Positions 17,083 to 25,573 of a stretch of 64,000 bases of DNA are shown here, piece by piece. Source of the stretch: Pedobacter xixiisoli (lineage in GTDB: Bacteria; Bacteroidota; Bacteroidia; Sphingobacteriales; Sphingobacteriaceae). The first letter of the stretch is position 1, and the number at the start of each line of letters is the position of its first letter. Made by a program: the position numbers and the translations under genes. Below the pieces are notes generated by a model, which was given only the letters and a program-made list of their open reading frames with translations, had not been told where the DNA came from and made no database searches. The stretch is from assembly GCF_900215335.1 (NCBI RefSeq), contig NZ_OCMT01000001.1, forward strand, positions 496,001 through 560,000, read 5' to 3'.

Positions 17083-19506
17083 ATGAGATCAGCCGAGAAA
17101 GTTGTTACCAACGAGATTGATGCTTCAGAACTAAGTTTTGATGACTTTAAAGCCATAGTAATAGACGATTACAGAATTGCTGTAGAGAGCCGACAGGCGA
17201 GTTTATTAGGCCGTAAAGAGGTGCTTACGGGCAAAGCCAAATTCGGAATATTTGGAGATGGGAAAGAAGTACCACAGTTAGCCATGGCCAAGGTTTTTAA
17301 AAAGGGCGATTGGCGTGCTGGATACTATAGAGACCAAACTTTTGCTTTTGCCACAGGCATATCTACCATTAAGGAATTTTTTGCACAATTATATGCTAAT
17401 CCAGATGTGAATGCAGAACCTGCATCGGCTGGAAGACAGATGAATAGCCATTTTTCTACAAGGTCATTAAATGATGATGGTACTTGGAGAAATTTGACAG
17501 AAGTAAAGAATAGTTCAGCAGATATTTCTACCACAGGTGGACAGATGGCTCGTTTGGTAGGCTTGGCTTATGCTTCTAAATTATACAAGCAGAATAAAGA
17601 GCTGGATTACCTGAAAAACTTTTCTGTTAACGGTAATGAGGTTGCTTTTGGAACCATCGGCAATGCCTCTACTTCTGAAGGTGTATTTTTCGAAGCTTTT
17701 AATGCCGCTGGAGTATTGCAGGTACCTATGGCTATCTCCGTTTGGGATGATGCTTATGGAATATCAGTGCCCGCTAGATATCAAACTACGAAGGAAAATA
17801 TTTCTGAAATCCTTAAAGGTTTTCAACGTGAAGAAGGGACCAATGGCTACGAAATTTTCAAGGTGAGAGGTTGGGATTATCCCGCTTTATGCGAAACCTA
17901 TCTAAAAGCTATTGAAGTTTGTAGAAACGAACATGTGCCTGTCTTAATACATGTTACGGAAGTTACGCAGCCTCAGGGGCATTCTACTTCCGGTTCTCAC
18001 GAGCGTTACAAAGGCAAAGATCGTCTAGCTTGGGAGAAAGAACACGATTGTATCGTAAAGATGCGTGATTGGATGATTGAATCGGCAATTGCAACTAAAG
18101 AACAATTAGATGGCGTAGAAGAGGCAGCTAAAAAATATGTACGAGAGGTACAGAGAGAAGCTTGGAACGAGTTTTTAGATACCATTAAGCAAGAGCAGGC
18201 AGATGTAGTCCGTATGATTAATAATATGGCGAATGGCAACCCTTCTCTAAGTAAAATTGCGGCTCAATTGGCTTCAACTCACGATGCGCTTCGTAAAGAA
18301 GTAGTTTCTGCAGCTAGAAAAGCGATTAGGCAAAGCGTGAAATCTCCTTCTGAAGATAGAGAAGTACTGATTAAATGGTACGAAGCTAAAACCGACTTTT
18401 ACGCCGAACTATATAATTCTAAGTTATTTACAGACGGGATAGAAAGTCCATTTAATACACCTCAAATTGCAGCAGAATATAACGAGCAAGCTAAAATGTT
18501 GGATGGTCGTGAAATTTTGAACGCTTGTTTTGATGCTAATTTTGCTAGAGATGCCAGATTGGTTGCTTTTGGCGAAGATTTGGGAGCAATAGGGGATGTG
18601 AACCAAGGTTTTGCTGGTTTGCAGGCAAAATATGGTGAAATAAGAATAAGCGATACTGGTATTAGAGAATCTACTATTGTTGGTCAGGGTATTGGTTTGG
18701 CAATGAGGGGTTTGCGTCCAATTGCAGAGATCCAATATTTAGATTACCTGTTGTATGCCATCACAGTTTTAAGCGATGATTTAGCAACTTTGTCTTACCG
18801 TACAAAAGCAGGTCAAAAAGCCCCATTAATTATCAGAAGTCGCGGACACAGATTAGAAGGTATTTGGCACTCAGGCTCTCCAATGGGGATGATTTTAGGT
18901 TCCTTACGTGGAATGCACATTTGTGTACCTCGTAACATGACCCAAGCGGCCGGCATGTACAATACGCTCTTCAGGTCAGATGAGCCAGCTTTGGTTATCG
19001 AATGCTTAAACGGCTATCGTTTAAAAGAGAAATTACCTAATAACGTAGGCGAATTCACAGTGCCTTTGGGCAAAGCCGAAATCATTAAACATGGTACTGA
19101 TATCACTGTAGTGAGCTATGGTTCTACTTTGAGATTGGTGGAAGAAGCAGCCGAGGAGCTAGAAGCTTTCGGTATTTCAATAGAGGTGATTGATGTTCAA
19201 ACATTGTTGCCATTTGATTTAGACCAGGCGTGTGCGAAATCGCTAGAGAAAACAAATAAATTGTTGGTAGTAGATGAAGATGTGCCAGGTGGTGCAAGTG
19301 CTTATATCTTACAGCAAATACTAGAGGTACAGAAAGGATATTACTTATTGGACAGTAAACCACAAACCTTAGCTGCAAAAGCGCATCGCCCTCCGTATGG
19401 TTCAGATGGTGATTATTTTGCTAAGCCATCTGTAGATGATATCATTGAGGCTGCTTACGCCATGATGAATGAGGCAAATCCAGATAGATACCCGAAATTA
19501 TATTAA
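17083..19506 (+). CDS. 2-oxoacid dehydrogenase E1, fused alpha and beta subunits
   Basis: An 807-residue thiamine diphosphate enzyme combining an E1-alpha half (about residues 20-400, with GNASTSEGVFFEAFNAAG and WDDAYGISV in the cofactor region) and an E1-beta half (about 470-800, with FGEDLGAIGDVNQGF, RESTIVGQGIGLAMRG and VPGGASAYI). It catalyses decarboxylation of a 2-oxo acid for transfer to lipoyl E2. The fused form is common in Bacteroidota and is usually annotated as branched-chain (2-oxoisovalerate) or pyruvate-type E1; the sequence alone does not fix the substrate. No E2 or E3 gene is adjacent. The gene has its own promoter and ends in a 42-bp palindromic terminator. Confidence 0.92.
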   Translation: MRSAEKVVTNEIDASELSFDDFKAIVIDDYRIAVESRQASLLGRKEVLTGKAKFGIFGDGKEVPQLAMAKVFKKGDWRAGYYRDQTFAFATGISTIKEFFAQLYANPDVNAEPASAGRQMNSHFSTRSLNDDGTWRNLTEVKNSSADISTTGGQMARLVGLAYASKLYKQNKELDYLKNFSVNGNEVAFGTIGNASTSEGVFFEAFNAAGVLQVPMAISVWDDAYGISVPARYQTTKENISEILKGFQREEGTNGYEIFKVRGWDYPALCETYLKAIEVCRNEHVPVLIHVTEVTQPQGHSTSGSHERYKGKDRLAWEKEHDCIVKMRDWMIESAIATKEQLDGVEEAAKKYVREVQREAWNEFLDTIKQEQADVVRMINNMANGNPSLSKIAAQLASTHDALRKEVVSAARKAIRQSVKSPSEDREVLIKWYEAKTDFYAELYNSKLFTDGIESPFNTPQIAAEYNEQAKMLDGREILNACFDANFARDARLVAFGEDLGAIGDVNQGFAGLQAKYGEIRISDTGIRESTIVGQGIGLAMRGLRPIAEIQYLDYLLYAITVLSDDLATLSYRTKAGQKAPLIIRSRGHRLEGIWHSGSPMGMILGSLRGMHICVPRNMTQAAGMYNTLFRSDEPALVIECLNGYRLKEKLPNNVGEFTVPLGKAEIIKHGTDITVVSYGSTLRLVEEAAEELEAFGISIEVIDVQTLLPFDLDQACAKSLEKTNKLLVVDEDVPGGASAYILQQILEVQKGYYLLDSKPQTLAAKAHRPPYGSDGDYFAKPSVDDIIEAAYAMMNEANPDRYPKLY

Positions 19507-19519
19507 TAGATCTCCACCA

Positions 19520-19561
19520 AAACAAAGAAGGGAGCAACAATTGTTGCTCCCTTCTTTGTTT
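19520..19561. terminator. Perfect 42-bp palindrome, bidirectional terminator
   Basis: Each half contains CAAAGAAGGGAGCAACAA or its exact complement, with no spacer. It is placed between the convergent E1 and DUF1684 genes, 13 bases after one stop codon and 3 before the other. Confidence 0.85.
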
Positions 19562-19564
19562 ATT

Positions 19565-20173
19565 CTAGTTATGTCGTTTCTTCTTTTCGCCCGTGTATTT
19601 TTTCTCGCCTGCTTTAATAGTTAAAGCAAGGTCGTTTTCCTCAGGTGGAATAGGACAGCGGTAGCCATCGCTATAAGCACAATATGGATTGTAAGCTTTG
19701 TTGAAATCTAACTCTATTTTGCCATCTACAATTGCTGTGGTTTTCAAATCGATATAACGACCACCGCCGTAAATTTCTTTGTTGTTGGTTTGGTCTGTAA
19801 AAGGTAAGAATAGGTAATCTTTATAAGACGCATTGGCAGCCAAAGCAATGTTTCTATATAATGTTAATTGAACAGGTTTGCCATTCAACTCAAAATTTAG
19901 CTTCGCATAGCGGATATAATCTGCTGTAGTACCGGCGTAAGTGGGCATTTTGAAAGCTTTCTCTCCTTCTAATAAAGTAACTTTTGCATCTACTTTGTAA
20001 TTGCTGTCAGCATCGTAAAATTGAAGATATTTTAAGTCTACTTCCTTTAAAGGCGAATGTTCATTGCTTACAAAATCTGCTTTGTAGTGCTCACGATGGG
20101 TAGCAATTTTTTCGCTGAAAGTTTGGGCTTGGGCCCCAAATCCTAAGAAAAGTAATAAAAATAGTATGCGCAT
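19565..20173 (-). CDS. DUF1684 family secreted protein
   Basis: A 202-residue protein with an N-terminal signal peptide (ILFLLLFLGFGAQAQ). The C-terminal half has the DUF1684 signature YIDLKTTAIVDGKIELDFNK followed by NPYCAYSDGYRCPIPPEEN. DUF1684 is widespread in Bacteroidota and other phyla with no established biochemical role; the conserved Cys/Tyr/Pro cluster may form a binding site. The gene ends at the palindromic terminator shared with E1. It starts about 59 bases before the end of aroC in the minus orientation, so read-through from the aro operon is possible. Confidence 0.88.
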   Translation of the reverse strand: MRILFLLLFLGFGAQAQTFSEKIATHREHYKADFVSNEHSPLKEVDLKYLQFYDADSNYKVDAKVTLLEGEKAFKMPTYAGTTADYIRYAKLNFELNGKPVQLTLYRNIALAANASYKDYLFLPFTDQTNNKEIYGGGRYIDLKTTAIVDGKIELDFNKAYNPYCAYSDGYRCPIPPEENDLALTIKAGEKKYTGEKKKRHN

Positions 20174-20231
20174 AGTAGGGTATTGTTGGGGCGAAATATT
20201 TTTCGCGGGTACGACATAAAGCTATCTTTAA

Positions 20232-21329
20232 TTAGATTTGGCTCGTTCTATTTCTTAACAAATGGTCTGCTAAAACTAACGCAGCCATTGCTTCTACAAT
20301 CACCACTGCTCTCGGAACCACACAAGGATCATGACGACCTTTGCCCTTAATTTCCGAAGCTTCGCCAGCTGCGTTGATGGTTTGTTGGTTGTGCATGATC
20401 GTAGCCACAGGTTTAAAGCCAACTTTAAAGTTAATGTCCATTCCATTAGAAATGCCACCTAAAATACCGCCAGCATGATTGGTAATCGTTTTAAACTGGT
20501 TTTCCTCTTGAGATTTTGGTAAAGGAACATCGTTATGTTCAGAACCTCTCAATTCAGTGCCATCAAAGCCAGAACCATATTCAAAACCGTGAACGGCATT
20601 AATACTTAACATTGCTTTGCCTAAATCAGCATGAAGTTTATCAAACACAGGTTCTCCCAAACCAGCTGGACATCCTTTAATCAAGCAAGAAACTTTACCG
20701 CCAACGGTATCGCCATCCTTGCGCACACTGTCGATAAATTCTATCATTTCATTGGCAGTAGCAGGATCTGCACAACGAACAATATTTGCTTCTCTTAGTT
20801 CTAGTAATTCGGTAATGTTATCGCTTCCTAAAATAGGTGCGTTGATCTTGCCAACAGCGGTCACATGAGCAAAAATATCGATGCCATGATGTTTCAAGAA
20901 CAGTTTTGCCACTGCACCTGCCGCTACTCTAGCTGCGGTTTCTCTAGCCGAAGAACGACCTCCACCACGGTGGTCTCGGATACCATATTTAGCATCATAA
21001 ACATAATCTGCGTGGCTCGGACGATAAACATCCACATTGTGCCCATAATCCTTACTACGTTGGTCTTCGTTAGGAATTAACATGGCAATCGGTGTGCCTG
21101 TACTTTTTCCTTCAAAAGTTCCTGAGAGGATTTGCACGGTATCACTTTCCTTACGTTGTGTGGTAATTTTAGATTGACCAGGTTTTCTTTTGTCTAGTTC
21201 CGATTGAATGAAATCTAAATCTATTGTTAATCCTGCCGGACAGCCATCTAAAATAACACCAATGGCTACGCCATGAGATTCACCAAAAGTTGTAATGCGA
21301 AATAATTGCCCGAATGAGTTGCCTGCCAT
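20232..21329 (-). CDS. aroC: Chorismate synthase
   Basis: A 365-residue protein converting 5-enolpyruvylshikimate-3-phosphate to chorismate, the last shikimate step, with reduced FMN. Family signatures are clear: the N-terminal [18 protein letters not shown], the central [17 protein letters not shown] near the C-terminus, and [21 protein letters not shown] around residues 120-140. Length is normal. It is the last gene of the attenuated aromatic operon, about 90 bases after aroA, with a short AAGTTATAAG-type repeat in the gap. Confidence 0.97.
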   Translation of the reverse strand: MAGNSFGQLFRITTFGESHGVAIGVILDGCPAGLTIDLDFIQSELDKRKPGQSKITTQRKESDTVQILSGTFEGKSTGTPIAMLIPNEDQRSKDYGHNVDVYRPSHADYVYDAKYGIRDHRGGGRSSARETAARVAAGAVAKLFLKHHGIDIFAHVTAVGKINAPILGSDNITELLELREANIVRCADPATANEMIEFIDSVRKDGDTVGGKVSCLIKGCPAGLGEPVFDKLHADLGKAMLSINAVHGFEYGSGFDGTELRGSEHNDVPLPKSQEENQFKTITNHAGGILGGISNGMDINFKVGFKPVATIMHNQQTINAAGEASEIKGKGRHDPCVVPRAVVIVEAMAALVLADHLLRNRTSQI

Positions 21330-21419
21330 ATTAAGTTATAAGTTGTAGGTTTTAAGTTATACGTTGAAAGTTCTTGTGTCTACTCATAGTTAATTTCTCT
21401 CCCTTTTGGGGAGAGATGC

Positions 21420-22694
21420 CTACAAGGCAGAGAGGGGCTCCACTTCAAACCCCACTTTCTTCAAGTCTTCCCAAAAATAAGGATAAGATTTTTCAACTAC
21501 GTTATAGTCTTCAATTTCTAATTCCTCAATTAATAGTGCCAAAGGAGCAAAAGCCATGGCCATACGGTGGTCTTCGTAAGTAGCAAAACTTACCTTCTTT
21601 GGAAAGTTTAATCCAGCGCAATCTAAGGTGTAAATTAGGTTGTCTTCGTTTAACTTCACGCCAATTTTGGCCAACTCGTTTTGCAATGCAGCTACACGGT
21701 CGGTCTCTTTTATTTTTAAGGTTTCTAAACCTGTAAAGGCCATATTTAATCCCAAAGCTGCAGCAACAACCACGATGGTTTGTGCCAAGTCTGGGCAAGT
21801 TTTTAAGTCTAAAACTTTATCGGTGTCTTTAATCGCTTGGTTTTTTTCGAAAGCTATTCCGTTTTCGGTTTTAGTGGTACTCAAGCCGAAAATCTGCATA
21901 ATGGATTTGATTTGGCTATCGCCTTGCAAGCTTTTATCTCGCAGGTGCGGAAGACTAATTTTGGCTTCTTTTGCCAAAGCTACAATGCTGTACCAATAAG
22001 AAGCAGCGCTCCAATCTGGTTCTACAATTAAGGTAGAGGGCTTAAATGCTTGATGTTGGATGGTAATTAGATTTTCGTTCCACTCATGCGCAATGCCACA
22101 TTCAGCTAGCATCGCCAAAGTCATTTCTACATAAGGTTTAGAAGTTAATTCGCCAACAATTTCTAAGGTCAGCCCTTGTTTAAGGGTAGGAGCTAACATT
22201 AATAAGGCCGAAATATACTGGCTGCTGATGTCGCCTTTGATTTTGATGTGTGAACTTGTTTGTTCCAAAGGACCGTTGATAGTTAAAGGAGGAAATCCTT
22301 CTTGTTCGGCATAGCTGATATCCGCACCAATTTGTTTTAACGCATCAGCTAAAATTCCGATAGGGCGTTGTTTCATGCGCTCGGTGCCCGTTAAGAGGAA
22401 ATTTCCATTTTTTGCGGAAAGATAGGCAGATAAAAATCGCATTGCAGTGCCAGCAGGGCCTACATCTACGGTTTTTTCGATAGTGCTATCATTTTCATAG
22501 GTATCTAGATCAGATAGAATAGCGTTTAAGGTAACGGTGTCGGCAGCGTTTGATAAATTTTCTACTTTTACCAAATTCTTGCTCAACGATTTGATAATCA
22601 GAGCTCTGTTGCATTCGCTTTTTGAGCCTGTTAGTTGTATTTCCGCTTGTATATTTTGTGTTCCTTTAAAAGAAACAATAGCATTTTTATGCAT
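21420..22694 (-). CDS. aroA: 3-phosphoshikimate 1-carboxyvinyltransferase (EPSP synthase)
   Basis: A 424-residue enzyme that adds enolpyruvate from PEP to shikimate-3-phosphate. Visible signatures are LTGSKSECNRALI (substrate loop; the usual Pro before GSKS is Thr here), GPAGTAMRFLSAYL, KETDRVAALQNEL and YEDHRMAMAFAPLAL. It lies between the DAHP synthase gene and aroC on the same strand. The gap to the upstream gene (about 200 bases) is occupied by a large palindromic repeat that lacks an obvious T-run, so read-through within the operon is plausible. Confidence 0.96.
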   Translation of the reverse strand: MHKNAIVSFKGTQNIQAEIQLTGSKSECNRALIIKSLSKNLVKVENLSNAADTVTLNAILSDLDTYENDSTIEKTVDVGPAGTAMRFLSAYLSAKNGNFLLTGTERMKQRPIGILADALKQIGADISYAEQEGFPPLTINGPLEQTSSHIKIKGDISSQYISALLMLAPTLKQGLTLEIVGELTSKPYVEMTLAMLAECGIAHEWNENLITIQHQAFKPSTLIVEPDWSAASYWYSIVALAKEAKISLPHLRDKSLQGDSQIKSIMQIFGLSTTKTENGIAFEKNQAIKDTDKVLDLKTCPDLAQTIVVVAAALGLNMAFTGLETLKIKETDRVAALQNELAKIGVKLNEDNLIYTLDCAGLNFPKKVSFATYEDHRMAMAFAPLALLIEELEIEDYNVVEKSYPYFWEDLKKVGFEVEPLSAL

Positions 22695-22729
22695 GGTTTG
22701 GTTGTATTAGGTCGATATAGGTTAAAGCT

Positions 22730-22857
22730 GTCTCGGTCTTTCCGTCATCTCGACTGAAGCGTAGCGAAATGGAGAGATCTTTTTACAATGTCGATTACAA
22801 AGTTCAAAGATTTCTCGGCTACGTTGCACTTCGCTCGAAATGACGGGCGACCGAGAC
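22730..22857. repeat. 128-bp nested inverted repeat
   Basis: Outer arms GTCTCGGTC (22730-22738) and GACCGAGAC (22849-22857) are perfect. Inside lie CGTCAT/ATGACG and degenerate arms around CTGAAGCGTAGCGAAATG and TTGCACTTCGCTCGAAATG. This GAAGTG/GCGAAATGAC sort of palindrome resembles the interspersed repeats of many Bacteroidota genomes. It lies inside the aro operon. Confidence 0.65.
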
Positions 22858-22895
22858 AATGCTTATTATCCTAAAAAATAAGTAATTGCTAAAAA

Positions 22896-24038
22896 CTAAG
22901 CCTTTACTTCAGTATGTTGTTCAGCAGCGATACCTTCTTGAGTAACTTTGCCAGCGTTTAAAATTTCAGTTTGCTTACGGATAGATTCACCGTGTACCAA
23001 TTCTAAGAATTTCTCAGTAAAATGCTCATCTAATTTCAAAGCTTTAGCAAATGCAGTTCCTTTTTTAAGGATTTCATCCCAACGGTTAACTTGTAATACA
23101 GTTACTTGGTTGTCACGTTTGTATTCACCAATTTTCTCTACGATAGACATGCGCTCACCTAATTTTTGCAATAACAAATCATCGATTTTATCAATTGATT
23201 TACGTAAATCAGCTAATTTATCTACAAAAGCTTCGTTAGTTGATTCTGGTTCACGTACTGTTAAACGATCCATTAATTCGCTTACTGCAGCTGGAGTTAA
23301 CTGTTGTTTAGCATCTGTCCAAGCTACTGATGGGTCTAAGTGCGACTCGATCATTAAGCCTTGCATATCTAAATCTAACGCTTTTTGAGAAATGTAAGGG
23401 ATTAACTCACGGTTACCGCAAATGTGACTCGGATCGTTGATGATTGGCAAATCTGGGCAAAGTGTTTTCAATTGAATAGCAAGTTCCCACATTGGTTCGT
23501 TACGGAAAGATGATTTTTCGAATGAAGAGAAACCACGGTGAATAGCACCAATTTTAGTGATACCAGCTTTGTTGATGCGCTCAATAGCTCCAATCCACAA
23601 TTGTAAATCAGGGTTTACTGGGTTTTTGATCAATACTGGAATATCGTGTCCTTGCAAAGCATCAGCAATTTCTTGCACCGTAAAAGGGTTTACTGTAGAA
23701 CGAGCACCAATCCAAAGGATATCTACGCCAGCAGCCAAAGCTTCTTCAACGTGTTTAGCATTCGCCACCTCTACCGCTGTAGGTAAACCAGTTTCTGCTT
23801 TAGCACGTTTTAACCATTCTAAGCCAATGCTGCCAATACCTTCAAACTCTCCTGGACGAGTACGTGGTTTCCAGATACCAGCTCTTAACACACTCACTTT
23901 ACCAGTTGCAGCTAATAAATGCGCTGTAGTTAATAATTGATCTTCAGTTTCTGCACTACAAGGTCCAGAGATTAATAAAGGTTGGTTGTTTGCCGTTAGC
24001 CAGTTTTCTAAAGGCTCGATGTTTAAATTTAGTTTCAT
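22896..24038 (-). CDS. Bifunctional DAHP synthase / chorismate mutase
   Basis: A 380-residue fusion. Residues about 1-260 form a class I-type 3-deoxy-7-phosphoheptulonate synthase barrel (LLISGPCSAETEDQLL, RAGIWKPRTRPGEFEG, IGARSTVNPFTVQEI, NDPSHICGNRELI). Residues about 270-365 form an AroQ chorismate mutase helix bundle (LADLRKSIDKIDDLLLQKLG, then RMSIVEKIGEYKRDN). It thus carries the first shikimate reaction and the chorismate-to-prephenate step. In such fusions the mutase domain often mediates feedback by prephenate or aromatic products. It lies just downstream of pheA, which uses its prephenate product. Confidence 0.94.
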   Translation of the reverse strand: MKLNLNIEPLENWLTANNQPLLISGPCSAETEDQLLTTAHLLAATGKVSVLRAGIWKPRTRPGEFEGIGSIGLEWLKRAKAETGLPTAVEVANAKHVEEALAAGVDILWIGARSTVNPFTVQEIADALQGHDIPVLIKNPVNPDLQLWIGAIERINKAGITKIGAIHRGFSSFEKSSFRNEPMWELAIQLKTLCPDLPIINDPSHICGNRELIPYISQKALDLDMQGLMIESHLDPSVAWTDAKQQLTPAAVSELMDRLTVREPESTNEAFVDKLADLRKSIDKIDDLLLQKLGERMSIVEKIGEYKRDNQVTVLQVNRWDEILKKGTAFAKALKLDEHFTEKFLELVHGESIRKQTEILNAGKVTQEGIAAEQHTEVKA

Positions 24039-24083
24039 TTTTTAGGATATTTATTTTGTAATGTTTAATCGGTTATTTGTTTT

Positions 24084-24135
24084 AATCGGTTAATCGTCAG
24101 TTAAACAGTTTTACAGTTTCAACGATTAACCGGTT
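24084..24135. repeat. 14-bp-stem hairpin between pheA and the DAHP synthase gene
   Basis: AATCGGTTAATCGT (24084-24097) and ACGATTAACCGGTT (24122-24135) pair with one G-T. A TAATACCTA-type repeat (GATACCTAGCTCCTGATACC) follows directly. There is no strong T-run, so it may tune rather than stop transcription within the operon. Confidence 0.5.
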
Positions 24136-24173
24136 TGTTTTACTGATACCTAGCTCCTGATACCTGACCACTG

Positions 24174-25007
24174 CTATACTTTATCATTCTTAATGTACTC
24201 GCCCATGATATTGAAATTCACCGTGAACTTTAGTACTTTTCTAATGGCGGTATCATAGTTTTCTATACTTTTCCATTCGATATCTACATAAAAGTAGTAT
24301 TCGTTTCTGCGTCCAAGGACCGGCATAGATTGTATTTTTGTTAAGTTTACGTTCAGTTCTGCAAAAATTTGAAGTACTTGAGCCAAAGCCCCAACGTGGT
24401 GGCCAACTTGAAAGCAGATAGATGCTTTGTTGATTCCTTTTTCTACTTCTGCTTTATCTTTTCTCAATATTAAGAAACGAGTGAAATTCTTTTTGTTAGA
24501 TTCAATTCTTCTTTCGATGATGTCTAGGCCGTACGTTTCTGCAGCTAAAGCATTGGCAATGGCTACGGTATCTTTTAGTTGACCATCTTTGATTTTCTTA
24601 GCACAAGCAGCGGTATCATTACCTTCAACCACCTGAATTTGAGGGAATTCTTCGAAGAAATCCACGCATTGTCTGATAGCGATAGGGTGGGAAGTAGCTA
24701 CTTTAATATCTTCGAATTTTACTCCAGGTAAAGCTAACAAGTGCAACTGTATAGGTAGGTAAACCTCGCCCACTACTGCAAAATTATACTCACGAATTAG
24801 TGTGTAGTTAGGTAATAAGCTACCAGCAATAGAATTTTCAATGGCCATTACCACATAATCAGCTTTGTTTTCATCTAAAACGTCGCAAGTCTGTTTAAAA
24901 GAGTTGCATTCAACAGTTTCGATGTCTCTACCGAAAAACTTAAAAGCTGCTTCTTCGTGGAATGATGCTTTGATACCTTGTATGGCTACCCTCGTTTTTG
25001 TCTTCAT
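24174..25007 (-). CDS. pheA: Prephenate dehydratase with ACT domain
   Basis: A 277-residue enzyme that converts prephenate to phenylpyruvate. The catalytic domain (about 1-175) shows VAIQGIKASFHEEAAFKFF, ENSIAGSLLPNY and the conserved TRFLIL segment. A C-terminal ACT domain (GALAQVLQIFAELNVNLTKIQSMP) probably senses phenylalanine. I chose the ATG at 25007: the longer frame would start at a TTG inside the T-run of the leader terminator. It is the first structural gene of the aromatic operon and is preceded by a leader peptide and terminator, so it should be controlled by aromatic aminoacyl-tRNA supply. Confidence 0.95.
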   Translation of the reverse strand: MKTKTRVAIQGIKASFHEEAAFKFFGRDIETVECNSFKQTCDVLDENKADYVVMAIENSIAGSLLPNYTLIREYNFAVVGEVYLPIQLHLLALPGVKFEDIKVATSHPIAIRQCVDFFEEFPQIQVVEGNDTAACAKKIKDGQLKDTVAIANALAAETYGLDIIERRIESNKKNFTRFLILRKDKAEVEKGINKASICFQVGHHVGALAQVLQIFAELNVNLTKIQSMPVLGRRNEYYFYVDIEWKSIENYDTAIRKVLKFTVNFNIMGEYIKNDKV

Positions 25008-25020
25008 AATTGTGCTAAAC

Positions 25021-25051
25021 AAAAAAAGGTCCTGACTTTTTAGCCAGGACC
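25021..25051 (-). terminator. Attenuator terminator upstream of pheA
   Basis: On the minus strand GGTCCTGGCT (25051-25042), loop AAAA, AGTCAGGACC (25037-25028), then seven T (25027-25021). The 5' arm is also complementary to the end of the leader ORF (AGCCAGGAC, 25102-25094), which creates a competing antiterminator. Confidence 0.88.
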
Positions 25052-25090
25052 TTTTTTACATTTTAAATATCTTATATATTTTTCTGCATA

Positions 25091-25153
25091 TTAGTCCTGG
25101 CTCTCACTGTAGTAGTAAAAGTAACCAAACCAATATGTAGTGTTAAAATTCAT
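25091..25153 (-). CDS. Aromatic leader peptide of the pheA operon
   Basis: ATG at 25153 opens a 20-codon frame ending TAA at 25091 that reads MNFNTTYWFGYFYYYSESQD. Nine of 20 residues are aromatic: Phe at 3, 9 and 12; Tyr at 7, 11, 13, 14 and 15; Trp at 8. It lies between a good promoter and a terminator. Segment 1 (CATATTGGTTT, 25137-25127) can pair with segment 2 (GGACTAATATG, 25097-25087), and segment 2 can instead pair with the terminator 5' arm. A ribosome stalled at the Tyr/Phe run would favour the antiterminator and transcription of pheA. Confidence 0.88.
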   Translation of the reverse strand: MNFNTTYWFGYFYYYSESQD

Positions 25154-25170
25154 TTTTTGTCTTCTGGTGT

Positions 25171-25202
25171 CAAATGTACACCAACAAATTTAATTTGTCA
25201 AT
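25171..25202 (-). promoter_or_regulatory. Promoter of the aromatic operon
   Basis: The minus strand has ATTG (25202-25199), a 20-base spacer, and TACATTTG (25178-25171), a match to the Bacteroidota -33/-7 pattern. Transcription would start about 10-13 bases before the leader ATG. Confidence 0.7.
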
Positions 25203-25268
25203 ACCTAAATGAAAATAAATTTGTTAGAATTTAATTTTGTTGTTTTTGAACCGAATAACGAAACGGTA

Positions 25269-25573
25269 TTATGGATTATCATACAGCCTTTCATCGATGT
25301 CCATTTGCTGATGTAAAATTCTGATAATTTCAACAACATTATCTTTATTATTGATTTTATAGAAAATGAAATGTGACTCTACGGAACTTTTAAAATATCC
25401 TTTTCTAATATGATCGTAGTCTTTTCCAAGTTCTGGATTTTCCGAAACATATCTATTTCGTTCATTAGTAAAGCGAAATACTTATCTGCTTGTTTTATAG
25501 ACCAAGTTTCGAAAGTATAAAGCCAAATATCTTCAAGATCACTAGCTGCCTGTTCGCTAATTCTGTATCTCAT
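25269..25573 (-). pseudogene. parE: ParE-type toxin gene, frameshifted
   Basis: The ATG at 25573 shares one base with the parD stop. The first ~50 codons are ParE/RelE-like (MRYRISEQAASDLEDIWLYT). The frame then stops at 25379 after 64 residues. Another frame carries the expected ParE continuation from about 25440: ENPELGKDYDHIRKGYFKSS, then VESHFIFYKINNKDNVVEII and a stop at 25269. Loss of one base near TTTCGGAAAATCC (about 25436-25448) explains this. The toxin is probably inactive unless the shift is a sequencing error or is bypassed by slippage. ParE toxins poison DNA gyrase. Confidence 0.8.

Noticed and set aside
22948..23940. Long antisense frames (127 and 146 codons) over the DAHP synthase gene
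   Set aside because: They mirror a highly conserved gene on the other strand and contain no family motifs.
25008..25022. Upstream TTG start for pheA
   Set aside because: It would put the start in the T-run of the attenuator terminator; the ATG at 25007 gives the family's normal N-terminus.
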